64,000 nucleotides of DNA from Archegozetes longisetosus. Lineage: Eukaryota > Arthropoda > Arachnida > Sarcoptiformes > Trhypochthoniidae. The DNA lies in contig JAEMBT020000009.1 of NCBI GenBank assembly GCA_018873245.2, positions 9,403,288-9,467,287 on the forward strand, read 5' to 3'. The notes under the pieces were generated by a model. It ran no database searches. It had not been told where the DNA came from and saw only the letters and a program-made list of their open reading frames with translations. How positions within the stretch are numbered: the first letter of the stretch is position 1; each line of letters begins with the position of its first letter. Positions 42,440 through 54,426 of the stretch are shown piece after piece. The translations under genes were made by a program, and so were the position numbers.

Positions 42440-43210
42440 GGGTTTTCAATTACATCAGATTAAGATAAAATGTGTTGATGGAGTCCACGAGACTCAACTC
42501 GTTTTCTCAACGAGTCTGTCATATCCTCGATTTGCTTCGCTGTAAAGCTCGAAGACTCGATCGATGGCATCTCTCTACCCCCAACTGAGTTGAGATGCCG
42601 CTAACAGCATCTAGTCCCTTCAGGGATGTAGAAGCAATATTGTACACGGATTGAATAGTGCACATCCTGAGTAACTAGGATGCGATTCTCGGCGCGGCAG
42701 TTCGAGTACAAACATTTTTGAGTGGAAACGGTCGTTGTGTGATAAGTTCGATTGAGAAGTTCCTCCGGGTCGTATCAGCATCTACGCCTAATCTCGCGCC
42801 ACTCTCCTGGGTGGGATCGCAAGAGAACTCAAAAGAAGAGGTGGGAGATTGTAACATACTAGTCGAAGGTGACCCTCTACCTAAATCACTAACTGGTCTA
42901 TGCTGTAAGGCGAGTGAAGGATGATTCGTCCGGTCTTCATGATTGGACATTTGACATAAATAAGATTGAATTTGTGATATGATAATATTATCAATTGCTT
43001 GCTTCATCATGAAAAATCGAGTGAGTCAGAAATGATCCATATAAGAAGTGATAGAAAATTTAGCCAATTGGCAATTCAGAGGACAAGATCTGCCAAACAG
43101 TTGAGTTCGCAATAAAATTCCTAGTATAAAGGTTACTCTACTCGGAAGGCCTATCGAATGATATAGGTACTGTTAAAATCGATAGGGGTCCACGCTCCCA
43201 TAGAATCTTC
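42440..43210. repeat. GC-richer dispersed element, copy 2
   Basis: GC-rich compared with the flanks. It shares its end words with 33790-33830. A minus-strand ORF (42675-43010) of 111 codons (MMKQAIDNIIISQIQSYLCQ... then Ser/Thr/Pro/Arg-rich) looks like the disordered, basic region of a retroelement gag but has no CCHC knuckle. Not assignable further. Confidence 0.4.
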
Positions 43211-43642
43211 ATTTCTCGATAAATTCTTTTAATTATATATTATTTAATCAGGTAATTATTTTTTTAATCAGTAATCTTTGAAATCTAAAGACTTTTTAAG
43301 CTAGTTGTGGTCAGTTGTTAAAATTAATATTATTGATTTAAATATTAATTTTAAATAAAAAGCGTGAGCATTATACTCAGTTTATTCAAATTAATAGAGA
43401 TAATAAATAATCGTCTGTTTATTGAACATGCAAGCGTGTAAATAATTTATTTCTTATTTCTATGGTTGCATCACATCTATAAATTTAACAATTGATGAAT
43501 ACATTTTGATATTTCGGTAATTTTCTATGAATAAATTGAATAGTTAATAAGAAAAAATTTTAATATTTTTTCAGCATAAATCATTTTAGTATAAGACTGA
43601 AAATCTTTCATTTTGAAATTTTTCTTGGAAGTCGATTAGAAC

Positions 43643-46600
43643 TTAGAGACCATAGTCTTGTTTAATCATTTGAGAGCCATATTCGCCGATCATAATCGCG
43701 TCTGCGTTTGTATTCGCATTAATCAGTTCAGGCATTATTGAGGCATCAATAACACGAAATCTTAAAACGCCTTTAACTTTAAGCCTCTCATTAACCACAA
43801 CATCATTTCTATCAATAGATCCCATTCGACAAGTGCCTACAGGATGATAAGTTGATCTACCAACTCGTCTATAAAGGCATCGAATATAAGAATCACATTC
43901 ATAAAGTGGTCGATTGCGACAGTAATCACATCCGGGAATAGGTTTCGAGGGAATAATCACTTGTTTTGCAAACGAAGTCTTTTGTAGAATAAAGAACATA
44001 GATTTCGTTATTTCTACTAAATCTTCCAAGTCTTGAAGATTTGATAGAAATTTAGGATCAATTAATGGATGCTCGAAAGGATTGGTCGAAGACAATCGAA
44101 CGTAACCATGGCTTCGAACTCTAGCTAGAAAGGGTGCTGAAACTAAACATCTTTGACCTGACAATGGTCCGAAATATTCTTTCCATTGGCTTATGTCAGA
44201 CCCATATTGAGATATTATTTCTGTCAGGTTTCTGCTGAACTGTATAAAGAATGCATATAAAGCTGTGTTGGGCCATTCATAATCTGAATTACTTTCAGTG
44301 CTATGATATGTTAATACAAAGGGAACTTGAGATAAAGGTCCAGATTTATTGGTATAGAGTTCGTATAATTGGTCGACGTTTAGTTCAGGAGCAGTATTGA
44401 GTAAACTTTCGTTTTTAATTGTGGAATAAAGCATTAAAATTGGGTGATCCTTCAGATTTTTACCAACTGGGAGGTCTGCCACCAATGGTATTCCCAATTC
44501 TTCTAGGTGATCTTTGGGTCCGATTCCTGATAGCATTAGTATTTGAGGAGAACTTATGGCACCTTTTGATAAATATATTAATTTAGTTCCGAAAACTAGT
44601 GCAAAGTTTTGGACAATAGATGTTGAATAAGAAAAGGTGAGAAATCATTTTGACATAGTTCGCTTCACACGTAAACAGAAATAGTCCATAATCTTAATTT
44701 TTGATACTGGCAAGCTATAAGCATTAAATGTGAAACTTAATTATGAATCGAATTTGCATAGTAAATGGATAAACGTTTTGATATTTTAGAAGTATAAAAT
44801 TTATAAGACTGTAGGTGAAGCAGGACTGCTACCTCTCTAGTTTTTCGCTAGAGATTCTAGTTTTTGAGATTTATCTTCATTATTGCAAAGCTGTCAAAAC
44901 TGAAGGTTTTAATAGTATTTTTATGTGAAAATAGGATAAAATCTACTATTTTTAAGTTATGAAATTTATGAATTTCACAAAGAAATGAAACTGTAAGTGT
45001 GAATATTTTAAGCTTCTTTTATAGTTTTATGCAAGGTATGTTAATGCCTAGTACTATTTATACAATGTAATCAAATTAAAATAAGTCTGTTGGTCCCCCT
45101 TTGATATTTTTCTCCAGTTTTGGTGTAAAAAATGGTAGCAGTCCTGAGGTGAAGTAAGCTTACTAATTTCAGATCAATTGAGTCGATGAAATTTTTAAAA
45201 ATTTCAAAATAACTGCACTCATGCTGGTTACTTAAGATTATTTTCTGATGTCGAATTTATTCTAAATGTATATTTTCATGAAAATTTTATCTTTTCAAGA
45301 CTTCAGGCTTTCTAGTTATTTTTACGCAAAATTAGTTCGTTTAATATTTTCTTATTTTTCACTCATTATATAATAAAGATTCAGAATCCCTTCACATTAA
45401 TATTAGACTCTTGAATTTTGAAATATTTTAAGGCAGAGATGCAAAACGATAGAGTTTTTAGCGCTCAGTCTTAGGTGCGAACGTAGAAATTTCATAGAGC
45501 GTAATCGTTAGGCAAGCATACGATCCCAAATGTGAGTGAAGAGAGTTTAAAATCTGTTGTTTAAATTTACTAATGAAATATTCAGGCTCCAAGAATTTTA
45601 CTAGATTGATAATTGATCAGATTTATCATTTTTAATGAACTGCAGTCGGTTTCAGCAAAAATAATGCATAAAAATTACTTTCAAAATTTCCTTAAATTTT
45701 AATTGATCGAATTGTATGAATAAGTGAAAAATTAATAAAAATAAAAATTTAGATTATCTGAATAAAATTGAATAATCCTTTTAAAATTTCCTGAATAGAT
45801 TATGTGTGTAAATAACTCTTCAAGATTTTGCGAAATCTTTACCAAAGATATTCGTGAAGATGTCCATCCATCTTATTCTTGATGAATAACTTTCTCAGAT
45901 TAGGATAGATGAGATTTGGTTTTGTGACAGTTCAACTTCAATAAAAGCTAGACTTTATAGCGCCAATTCATTGTTGGCACGGTAAGATTCTTTGAAAATA
46001 TAACTTAAATTGTGCTCGGGCTCAATTCTATCAATAACTAGTCAATACGAATTTATAAATTCGCTTTGTTTCGGAGTACGAGTTGGTAATTGACTTATGA
46101 AAACTTCAAACAAACCTGAATATTAATATTGAACGCCATCAAAATTTGTTAAATGTTACTTATCCTGATATTAAATGCCATCCGTAATAAAGAAAATTCA
46201 TCATCACGGCATCTATTTTTGAATCTTTGGGCGAGTATTTCGTAATGCATTGAATAGCACTTTAACCCTAGAACGGTATTTCATGGGTCAAAATGACCCA
46301 AAGGTCTATAGAAGCTGTTATAATTATTTAATGCAATTTCCAAAGTTAATAAAACTAATAGTATTTTTAAATGAGTATATTTAGATCGTATTAAGTAATA
46401 AATTAATTATTTACAAATTTTATGTTTAAATTAAATCGTTTTTAAAGTAAGTTGTATTTGAGTTTAGGCGATAAATTTGTATAAGAAATTAGTTTTCACT
46501 CAATCCTTAAATTGATTACGTCAACGATGACGACACTAACAAAGTACAAAACACGCCAACTGTTATATAACCTAACCCTTACGATAACACACTTTCCAAA

Positions 46601-49600
46601 TCAATCGATGGGTCAAAAAGACCCTATTTTACTGAAATCGTTAATCAAAATCCTTTTACTGTTTAAGGGTTAAAGTCTCTCAATACATGCGCCAAACATC
46701 TATAATACATGCTTTGCGAACATATTGAGAATCTTTGAAATGCTATTCGATGCATTGCAAAAGACTCACCCAAATACTCAAATTTAGGTACAGTTACCAC
46801 AAAATAGTTTTACTTTAATCCATGATGCGTACAGGTAAAAAGTTGGGGACAGCATAAAAGTTGAATAATCTTAGTCAGAGAACAATAGTTTAAGTGTTAA
46901 CGAAAATTCTGACAATAAAAATCAACACTTGACTCACGATTGATAATTATAATTGATATTATGATATTATTGAAAATATACAAAAAAGATACAAATGTAA
47001 ACTGATGAAGCATTAGAATTGAGTTGGGAAACAAGATAACAATCAATATTCTGTCGGCTTCAATAGTTATTAACATGATTTTAATGAATTTATCAATTAA
47101 CTATAAACGGGCGCGATAATTAAGATTTTACATTGTGCTGAAACATACTTTTGAACTTTTTAGAACTTTACTGACTCAAAAAAGTGCATCAAATCGTTTG
47201 ATTATCAGTGATTATTGGGTCGTTCATTACTTTAAAACCAAATGATTCATATTTTAAGTTTAATAGTAACTCAATGAATGAGCCAGCCCTTAGAAGTTTG
47301 CTCTTCACGCATCAGTTTGGGATTTAAAAAAGTAGAACTATTTGGTGGTAGCTGTACAGATCAGTATTATATGTGCAAATAGTATATGTTAACAAGAATT
47401 TCACCTAATCAACATAAAATTCTAGATAACATTGTCGATTATATGAAAATTCATTAAGTTTTCTAATCACACTTAAACTATGAAATTATTGCGTTCTTAT
47501 GGTCTACTCTCGAACATGATTCCGAGAGCGAGTTTGAGTATCCCGAATTTGCCGAGTACAAGCGCGTGCGTTTACTACTATTGTGTGCATCACTGCTTTA
47601 GAGATGAAAATTGAGACTAAGACTAAGACTAAGACTATACCTTAATCTTTAGTCTGTAAGACTAAACTATAGCTTAGTCTGTAGTCTTAGTCCGTCTCGA
47701 CCTCTTAGTCTTTAGTCTTAGCCTCAGGCTAAAACCCTTAGTCTTAGTTTAGTCTCCTAGTCTGCATTCAATAATACGAATTCAAGGGGTTAGTCTCTGA
47801 CAATGCGGATCCGACTATTGTCGCAAAAATTTCAATCTAAATCTTCAATAGACTAATAGATTAGTTAATTTCATAAAATTTTATGTATATCTAAACGGCT
47901 GACCGCGAGGTTATAGGTCAAAATTAAAGGTTATAAGTTTGTACAAAATATCAATGGAGTGTATTAATGAACAATTTCATATAAGGCTTAGTGGCCCAAA
48001 CGACTAAAGACTTGTATATATTTTCTATACTTTCGCATGTGGGATAGAATCCGCATCTATAACTTATTTTAGCATTTTAAAATTATTATATATTGGTATT
48101 TTTTTTTCATTGATTTCAATTAAGAATTCAAAGATCAATAATTCGAAATTACAAAATAAATCAAGGCATGTAAGAGATATTTGTTTTAAATTTTCTGAAA
48201 TCGATTGTAATATTGATAATTGTATTAATGAATGTTTTGTTCAATGTAGTCATTGTAGAAAATGTATTTGTTTTAAACATTTCTTTATTGATTTTAATTT
48301 TCATGAAATTGAATAAATTGTCTTAATCTATTTTGTAATTTCGAATTATTGATCTTTGAATTCTTAATTGAAATCAATGAAAAAAAAATACCAATATACA
48401 GTACTGGACAAATCTAACTCCGTCTACGTTTACATGAATATTTCGAGAACCACAATTCCGATTCCAATTCTGTTTTCACTATTTTGTAGCAGAAATGTGT
48501 ACGATTCTAACGATATGCTACTTGCCAAATTTTGGTTAAGATTTTATATTAAAATTTTTAATATAAACCTATTAAAAAGTTTAAAATAGCATTTAAATTA
48601 TAGATTTTACGAATCTGATGTAAAAATTTTTTTTGATGAATTTTACATTTTATTGATTTATTTTATTATTATATGGAATAATTTGGCAAGTAGCATACCG
48701 TTAGAATCGTACACATTTCTGCTACAAAATAGTGAAAACAGAATTGGAATCGGAATTGTGGTTCTCGAGATATTCATGTAAACGTAGACGGAGTTAGATT
48801 TGTCCAGTACTGTATAATAATTTTAAAATGCAAAAATAAGTTACAGATGCGGATTCGATCACACATGCGAAAGTATAGAAAAATATACAAGTCTTTAGTC
48901 GTTTGGGCCACTAAGCCTTATATGAAATTGTTCACTAATACACTCCATTGATATTTTATGCAAACTTATAACCTTTAATTTTGACCTATAACCTCGCGGT
49001 CAGCCTTTTAAATATAGATAAAATTTTATAAAATTAACTAATCTATTAGTCTATTGAAGATTTAGATTAAAATTTTTGCGACAATAGTCGGATCCGCATT
49101 GTGAGTAGCCCTTTGGAAGGCCTTCAAAATTTAAATGGCTAATATAAGTCTAAAAAACTTAAATCTTTAGGGGTTAAATTTAACCATTGTAATCAACTTA
49201 TTCCAAAAGCTTATAACTACACTCTTTATCATAATCAAGATTTTTTTGTAAACAACGACTTTTCTCAAATATAGGAAAAGTTTTCCTTCTAAATAAACAG
49301 AATTCGACGCAATTCTGTAGAATTCAGTCAACTTTTAAAATAAAAATTACTTTAATTCAAAGGTTAAAAGATAATTTTAAATTTGTTTAAAGGTTTTATT
49401 GAAAATTTTGAGTGTAAAGTTGTTGCAAATGTTTTGGAAATAAAGACGGAAGTAAAGACATGGAACCCCTTCAAATATTTAGTTAATACTTATTTATTGT
49501 TTCGTAATTCTATCTCAATTTTGGTCTAAGAACTAAACATTACAATTGACTATATAATAGTACTTAAGATTATTTTCGGTAAACAACAACCACTATCACA

Positions 49601-51258
49601 AACAATATTTTTATATTTGGAAGAACTTTCAACTTCACAACTAGTTACTGGTGCAAATTTGAACGATACTATTTCTTCAGCAGATAAATCGAGATTGTAT
49701 TGAACTTCGTATCCATTTATACTGTCACAAATTGCATTAATTTTGGCAAATCCAGTGTTTTTATTCAAAACATTTGAATTTATTTAAAATATAACCGAGG
49801 ATTTCTGTAAAATTTCTCTAACCAAGAGTAGATTTGAAGAAATACTTAGTGCATATGTGAAATATTTAATAATCCCTCAGATATGTATTTATAAAATTTA
49901 CTAAATGAGTCCTTATATCTAATATTGGCTTAAAAAGTAAAGAGTAAATATGAGCTACCAGCAAAGCCATGTATATGTAAAATGCAATGCCTTAGTGATA
50001 ATATTAAGAAGGGTGTTTTGAGAGGCAAACATTTTTGCTTGACGAAATGCTTATTTGTAATATGGAAATTTATTATGGAGACTAAGGACTAGTCGGACTA
50101 AATTAAGGTTTAGTCTTTAGTCTTAGTCTTCAGACTAAATACTAAAGGCATGCTTAGTCTTAGCCTCAAACTAAGACTAAACGGACTAAAATTTTCATCT
50201 CTACACTGCTTATAGGTAATTCTCTCGCCTCACATTTTGTTCAATTTAATCAAATTTTCATTAGTACCGCTACTAAACTGCATGAAAGTAATTCATTGTT
50301 CACTCTAAGAACATCTATTATCCAAGATTAGATATATATTAAGAAATTGAACAATCAATACTTATTTACCTGCACATAAAATTACTTCTTTGTTCGCCTT
50401 AACAGTGTACTTTCGACCGTTTTTCATAAACTCAACTCCATAAGCAGTTATTCCTTTACTCGAATTTTCGAACAATATTTTTAAAACAAACGATTTTGTT
50501 AATATATGTAAATTATGAGGATGTGGATTGGGATCGATATAAGCGTTTCCAGTACTAGATCTTAAGCCATTCTTTATGTTCATTTGTATGATACTCGTTC
50601 CCAATTGCTGTGGACCGTTTGGATCTGTAGTTTTTATCCCTAAATTATTGATTACTTTTTGATATACCAATAGAATAGGGTCTGGATTTGAAGTAGAAGA
50701 TACACCAAGTGGTCCTTTAGTTCCGTGATATCCAGGATTTTCGTTGACAATCCTCATATCACTATTATTTTCAGCTATGATAAAATAAGGCAATACCTCG
50801 CTATAATTCCAACCGATCGCACCATAAGTTTCGGGCCAGTTATCGAAATCTCTTTTGTTTCCTCTGTTATGACACATATAATTGATGGAAGAAGAGCCGC
50901 CAATCACTTTACCTCTCGGTTCAGGCACACGGCTATCAATATATGACAAACCCATAAATTTTTTTGGAACTGTTTTATACTTCCAGTCATATTCCGTGTT
51001 TTGTAGATATAGAAACTCTTGTGGAATGTCAGTTATTTCACTCTGTAGTCCTCCAGCTTCGAGAAGTAACACTTTGATGTTTTTGTTTTCAGTCAATCTC
51101 ATAGCCACAACAGCTCCAGCAGAACCAGCGCCGATCACTATAAAATCATAGCTGTCACGCCATTTTTTCTTATTCTCAATACTTTTATGAATGAGTTCTC
51201 TTTGTAGTATTATAATCGATACTGTTATCAACTTTATGGTCAAAGACGGAAATATCAT
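43643..51258 (-). CDS. GMC-family FAD oxidoreductase, two exons with 5.8-kb intron
   Basis: Exon 1 51258-50370 and exon 2 44562-43643; donor TGTGCAG|GTAAAT, acceptor ATCAAAAG|GT, phase 1; 602 residues, the usual length for insect glucose-dehydrogenase-like GMC enzymes. Hydrophobic N-terminus (LTIKLITVSIIIL) as signal or anchor. FAD site: FIVIGAGSAGAVVA (residues 40-52) and VLLLEAGG. GMC signature 1: PRGKVIGGSSSINYM; signature 2, rebuilt across the splice: GAISSPQILMLSGIGP. Active-site region YHPVGTCRMG with its His; C-terminal FAD closure RVIDASIMPELINANTNADA. It should oxidise an alcohol (sugar, sterol or ecdysteroid are known for relatives) at FAD; the substrate is not determinable. The intron contains a piggyBac MITE, a foldback element and small ORFs, so a simple gene-finder would split this gene in two. 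Confidence 0.9.
44812..45172. repeat. Short inverted-repeat unit in the GMC intron
   Basis: GCAGGACTGCTACC at 44819-44832 is complemented by GGTAGCAGTCCTG at 45133-45145, with AGGTGAAG next to both. Possibly a small MITE of about 350 bp; termini uncertain. Confidence 0.35.
46266..46669. mobile_element. piggyBac-type MITE with TTAA target site, copy 2
   Basis: TTAA at 46262-46265 and 46670-46673 flank CCCTAGAACGGTATTTCATG ... ending AACAGTAAAAGG read inward from the right. It is the inverted counterpart of 18239-18636, differing by scattered substitutions and a few indels. 404 bp, in the GMC intron. Confidence 0.85.
47600..47770. repeat. GACTAAG-rich repeat, left of foldback element
   Basis: Begins AGAGATGAAAATTGAGACTA, then GACTAAGACTAAGACTA and mixed TTAGTCTT words. 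Inverted counterpart at 50080-50210 ends TAGTC-like words plus ATTTTCATCTCT, so the two could be the ends of one composite unit of about 2.6 kb. Confidence 0.6.
48110..48316 (+). CDS. Small Cys/His-rich ORF in the foldback loop
   Basis: 68 codons. ATTG is the apparent start context; the first canonical ATG is absent or poor, so translation start is doubtful. The first part is encoded by the inverted-repeat arm. From the loop comes DICFKFSEIDCNIDNCINEC then FVQCSHCRKCICFKHFFIDF. The C-x2-C-x2-C-x-C-x3-H grouping resembles zinc-binding cysteine-rich tails found at the C-termini of some DNA transposases, including piggyBac relatives. It may be a captured exon or the remnant of the parent transposase. 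Confidence 0.35.
   Translation: MISIKNSKINNSKLQNKSRHVRDICFKFSEIDCNIDNCINECFVQCSHCRKCICFKHFFIDFNFHEIE
48399..48812. mobile_element. Foldback MITE with TA target site, nested in the larger foldback element
   Basis: TA at 48397-48398 and 48813-48814. Ends CAGTACTGGACAAATCTAAC and its complement GTTAGATTTGTCCAGTACTG. Arms of about 140 bases (48399-48540 against 48675-48812) match nearly perfectly, including CGAGAACCACAATTCCGATT and TAGCAGAAATGTGTACGATT. The loop is AT-rich. CAGTACTGG termini with TA insertion fit the Tc1/mariner type. It splits the right arm of the surrounding element, so it arrived later. Confidence 0.9.
49550..49768 (-). CDS. Small Cys-containing ORF, unrecognised
   Basis: 72 codons on the same strand as the GMC gene, inside its intron. 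Contains INAICDSINGYEVQYNLDLS and TSCEVESSSKYKNIVCDSGC, then CLPKIILST. The cysteine spacing suggests the end of a secreted domain, but there is no signal peptide. It may be an orphan exon carried within the repeat-bounded unit 47600-50210. Confidence 0.25.
   Translation of the reverse strand: MNKNTGFAKINAICDSINGYEVQYNLDLSAEEIVSFKFAPVTSCEVESSSKYKNIVCDSGCCLPKIILSTII
50080..50210. repeat. GACTAA-rich repeat, inverted partner of 47600-47770
   Basis: TTTAGTCTTTAGTCTTAGTC and CAAACTAAGACTAAACGGAC words, ending ATTTTCATCTCTACACTGCT, the complement of the start of the left block (TTTAGAGATGAAAAT). Confidence 0.6.
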
Positions 51259-52446
51259 TGTTATGATTGAAGTTATAAATTAATTGACAAAAGATTCATT
51301 CAGTAAATTCTGAAACGCTCTAACCTATTTATTCGAATTTGATGCTTAGAACTATACTTTGTTGGCCACATCTGCATTTATTTAAACGTTATTTCTTAAC
51401 AGAGGTAAATGAGCTAATTAGTTTTTTCTCATAGTAAAATTCAATTTATTAACTTTATGTATTCAAAAGTAAACAAAAATAGTTTAATAGTTCAGATGTA
51501 CAGTTGCATCATTAAATAAAGTTGAATGAATAATTGACTTTAATTAACACTTGTTTGAAAAGTATGCTTCGGTCATTGACTGCGACGGACAAGTAAGCGT
51601 ATTATATAATATTTTTAATGTTAATATTTCAGAAAATTGAATAAGTCTTTTAATCATTTAAACTAAATTTCTGGAAAGGAGACTAAAGGAAAAATATGTT
51701 CCTGTCATTGACTGCAATGTCTAGTAGACGGATTGTATGAAAGAAGACCAATATTTTTGGGTTCCGCTGATTTTATTATCATTGGATAGATCTTACTTTG
51801 CTGAGTTCAAATATATATAACTTATAGTCTATCTCATTCCGTTTCCGAGTTATAAGCTCCGAAAGGTTCGGAACGGCAATTAACAATTTAAGCGTACTAA
51901 AGCCAAAACCTTTTTAATATTCATTTGCTTAGAAAGGTCTCGTAAAACCGAATTAGATCCGTACCATGGAGGAAGCCTCTACAGAGTTATAGGAAAGTAA
52001 CTAGGTCAAAAAATATAAGACATGCTTAGAGCGATGGCTAGCAAACCAAGTGATCTAGAACTCGAAGTTGGGTACCAATAGACTCAGTTCAACAAGGTGT
52101 ATACATCAATAGTCCACTTGACACTGTTATGTAGGAAGCGGGCAACACAAATGTTATATTTTTGTGGCTAAAAACCGAAAAAATTGATTTTTAACATAAG
52201 ACGATTTTTCCATCATAACTCGAAAACTATTGATTTTAGTAAAAAGTCTCTAGACACTTTTGTGTTCAGCGTCAAAAGACCTTTCAAATGATATGTCACT
52301 CATCAAAATCGGACGGGACCCAGTGGTCCATAGGAAAATATCGGTCTCCAATACTGGTATCCTAATTGAGTAAGACTTTTAAGAACTAAATTAATCTTGA
52401 TTAATTTTTTGATTTTCTTTCCATGGAATCGAACCAATAAAAAGAT
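51259..52446. other. 5' flank of the GMC gene
   Basis: No gene. An imperfect direct repeat: GTCATTGACTGCGACGGACA near 51574 and GTCATTGACTGCAATGTCTA near 51703. The stretch 52255-52345 (TTTCAAATGATATGTCACTC, ATCGGACGGGACCCAGTGGT) resembles the ends of the dispersed elements at 33120 and 42440. Confidence 0.35.
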
Positions 52447-52506
52447 GTGAGCGATTTACTAAAGAGACATATAAGGAATACTTGGAAGAAAACATTTTCA
52501 TTTACA

Positions 52507-52683
52507 ATGACGTTTAAAGACGGAGAATTTAAAATTCTGCATCATAATCATGGCGCTCACAAAACAAATAAGGAAAGCGTATTTATAAGATGTAATTTTT
52601 ATTTCTGGATTGAAAAAATTTTTAGATACAAATCTGAAAGTTCTGATGAGCGAGTCCGTACCTCAAGACGGTTAAAGACCTGA
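52507..52683 (+). pseudogene. Fragment with His-Asn-His motif, possible transposase finger remnant
   Basis: A short open frame with MTFKDGEFKILHHNHGAHK. The W/F-x-I-x-x-HNH-x2-H pattern is like the end of FAR1/FLYWCH-type fingers of MULE transposases. Nothing else of such a gene is visible, so the call is weak. Confidence 0.2.
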
Positions 52684-52750
52684 GACCGAGGTCCTGAGGT
52701 CCTGAGGTCCTGAGGTCCTGAGGTCCTGAGGTCCTGAGATCCTGAGGTCC
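52681..52750. repeat. Tandem 8-bp microsatellite (GAGGTCCT)n
   Basis: About seven head-to-tail copies of GAGGTCCT from 52690, one with A for G (GAGATCCT), flanked by degenerate forms (CCGAGTCCGGGTC, TCAGGTCCTGGACTCGG) up to about 52805. Confidence 0.92.
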
Positions 52751-53774
52751 TAAAGTCCGAGTCCGGGTCTTTGATAAAGACTTCAGGTCCTGGACTCGGA
52801 CTCCCTTTAAAACTTAAAAATCAATAATAGACTAAATATTTTCATTCAAAAATTTTAACTTTTATTAAATTGTTGATAGTAGGATCAACGGATACTAATA
52901 TAATATCATTTATTTTAAATTTGCAAGGTAAGGAATTCATGTAATGAGATACAAGCAAGGTCTAACAGAATCAACGCTCAATTGACTTCTCTTTTTGTTG
53001 ATCAAATATCCAGATTTTGAAAATATATGTTTGGAAGGGACATTCGATGCTGCAATAATAAGTATTGCGAATGAAAAATTTGAAGGGCAAGAAAATTATA
53101 AACAATTTTTCCCACAAAAATAAAAGCTTATTTTTCTGATCAGCAATAAGCAAACTTAAACACTTTGCAATTTCATCGTATGTTTCAATTATTGTCTTTT
53201 TATAGATTTAAAGACAAACGAAACACTTGAACTTTCAATTTGAATTGAAATGATCTAATGATAATTTTTCTTGAAGAAAACAAATACTTGTTTTACAGTT
53301 TGATCATTCTCAAAGAAATCGAGTTCAAGCGAAGGTCAAGTATAACAGCAAATTTGGTTAGGTTTTACTTATCGTGCTCCGCTCATATGGGAGGTACTAG
53401 GACGGAACCACCTATATATATACTCGTCTTGACAACCTGAGTTCATCCATAACCCACTCGGGATCCTAGGACCTAGCTACAAAAAGTTGGGCCTAGGTCC
53501 CGAAGGGCCAAACCTAGACATATTTGGTATGCTAACTCTACTCAACAATCTCAATATATCGATACCCCACTTGGGACCTAAAGTGTAGCTACGAAAAGCT
53601 GAATCTAAGTAATAAGGTATAGAAAATCACTTTTTTAGTGGTTGTAACTTTTGAGTGTCTAGCGGTCAACCTTTTTTATATGCCTTTTCAAACATCATAT
53701 GACATGTTATTCTTGACATAAAAATACTTTTGAAATCAGTTATTACATAGTCCCGAACTTCCCTCGTAAGATTT

Positions 53775-54426
53775 CAACAAATTAATTTTTGAGTGATATG
53801 CAACTGAAAATAGATTTTTAGCCCAGTCTCTATTAAATTCATACTTATTAATAAGTGCTTCTAAGATTCTTCCATAGTACTCAACAAATTTTAAAAGTTT
53901 AGCTACTGTAGGTTTACTTCGGGTCTTATGTGTTTGACTTTTACTTTTACAGATAGTTTATTCTTATAATAATCACTCGAAACTCATTATCACCCCAATG
54001 TTTTCTGCTTGTATAAAAGCTTAGATTGTCTAGATCTTTCATGAATCTGTTAGGTGTACTTTCAGAAAATGTCTATTTTCTTACAATACTCTCTTATCGT
54101 TAGCTCATCTAAATGCACTTTGTAAGTGATTCATAGCTTTATAACCAAATAACTATGTCCAAATATTCACCATCAAGAGCCTACTACGTGAATTAAGAAA
54201 TTTCTTAAAATATCATGTAATATTTCATTCGATAAATTCATTTTCATTCAAAATATTTGTTAGAATTGATTTCATTAGAAACTCTATTTTAAAACAATAA
54301 GAATGAGTCAAGCTCTGATAGAGAAATTTTGATCAAAAACAGAATAAAATATAATCAAAACTTTTAAATTATGTATCTGTATTAGAATGAGAGAATTTGC
54401 ACATGTTTCAAAACCACAAAGATACT
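53775..54426. repeat. Inverted duplicate of 14612-15255
   Basis: Runs as the near-exact complement of the earlier segment, from TTTTTGAGTGATATGCAACT to GAGAATTTGCACATGTTTCA and on to AAGATACT, after which the two diverge. Differences are scattered single bases (for example ATGTTTCAAAACC here against the complement of ATGCTTCAAAACC). Confidence 0.85.

Larger units (their letters stand above)
47799..49103. mobile_element. Large foldback element with about 360-base arms and a loop ORF
   Basis: Left arm begins CAATGCGGATCCGACTATTG (47801) and right arm ends CAATAGTCGGATCCGCATTG (to about 49101). Arms match almost perfectly through ACGGCTGACCGCGAGGTTAT, TTAGTGGCCCAAACGACTAA and CCGCATCTATAACTTATTTT, and continue through TTGGTATTTTTTTTTCATTG and GAATTCAAAGATCAATAATT to about 48165. 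The right arm resumes at 48335 and is interrupted by a second MITE at 48399-48812. The loop (about 48165-48335) carries the centre of a small Cys/His ORF. No transposase. It lies in the GMC intron. Confidence 0.88.

Noticed and set aside
50725-51151. Plus-strand ORFs opposite the GMC first exon.
   Set aside because: Shadows of the FAD-binding domain on the other strand.
52681-52750. Short regular repeats considered as a CRISPR array.
   Set aside because: 8-bp head-to-tail units with no spacers in a eukaryotic genome; a microsatellite.
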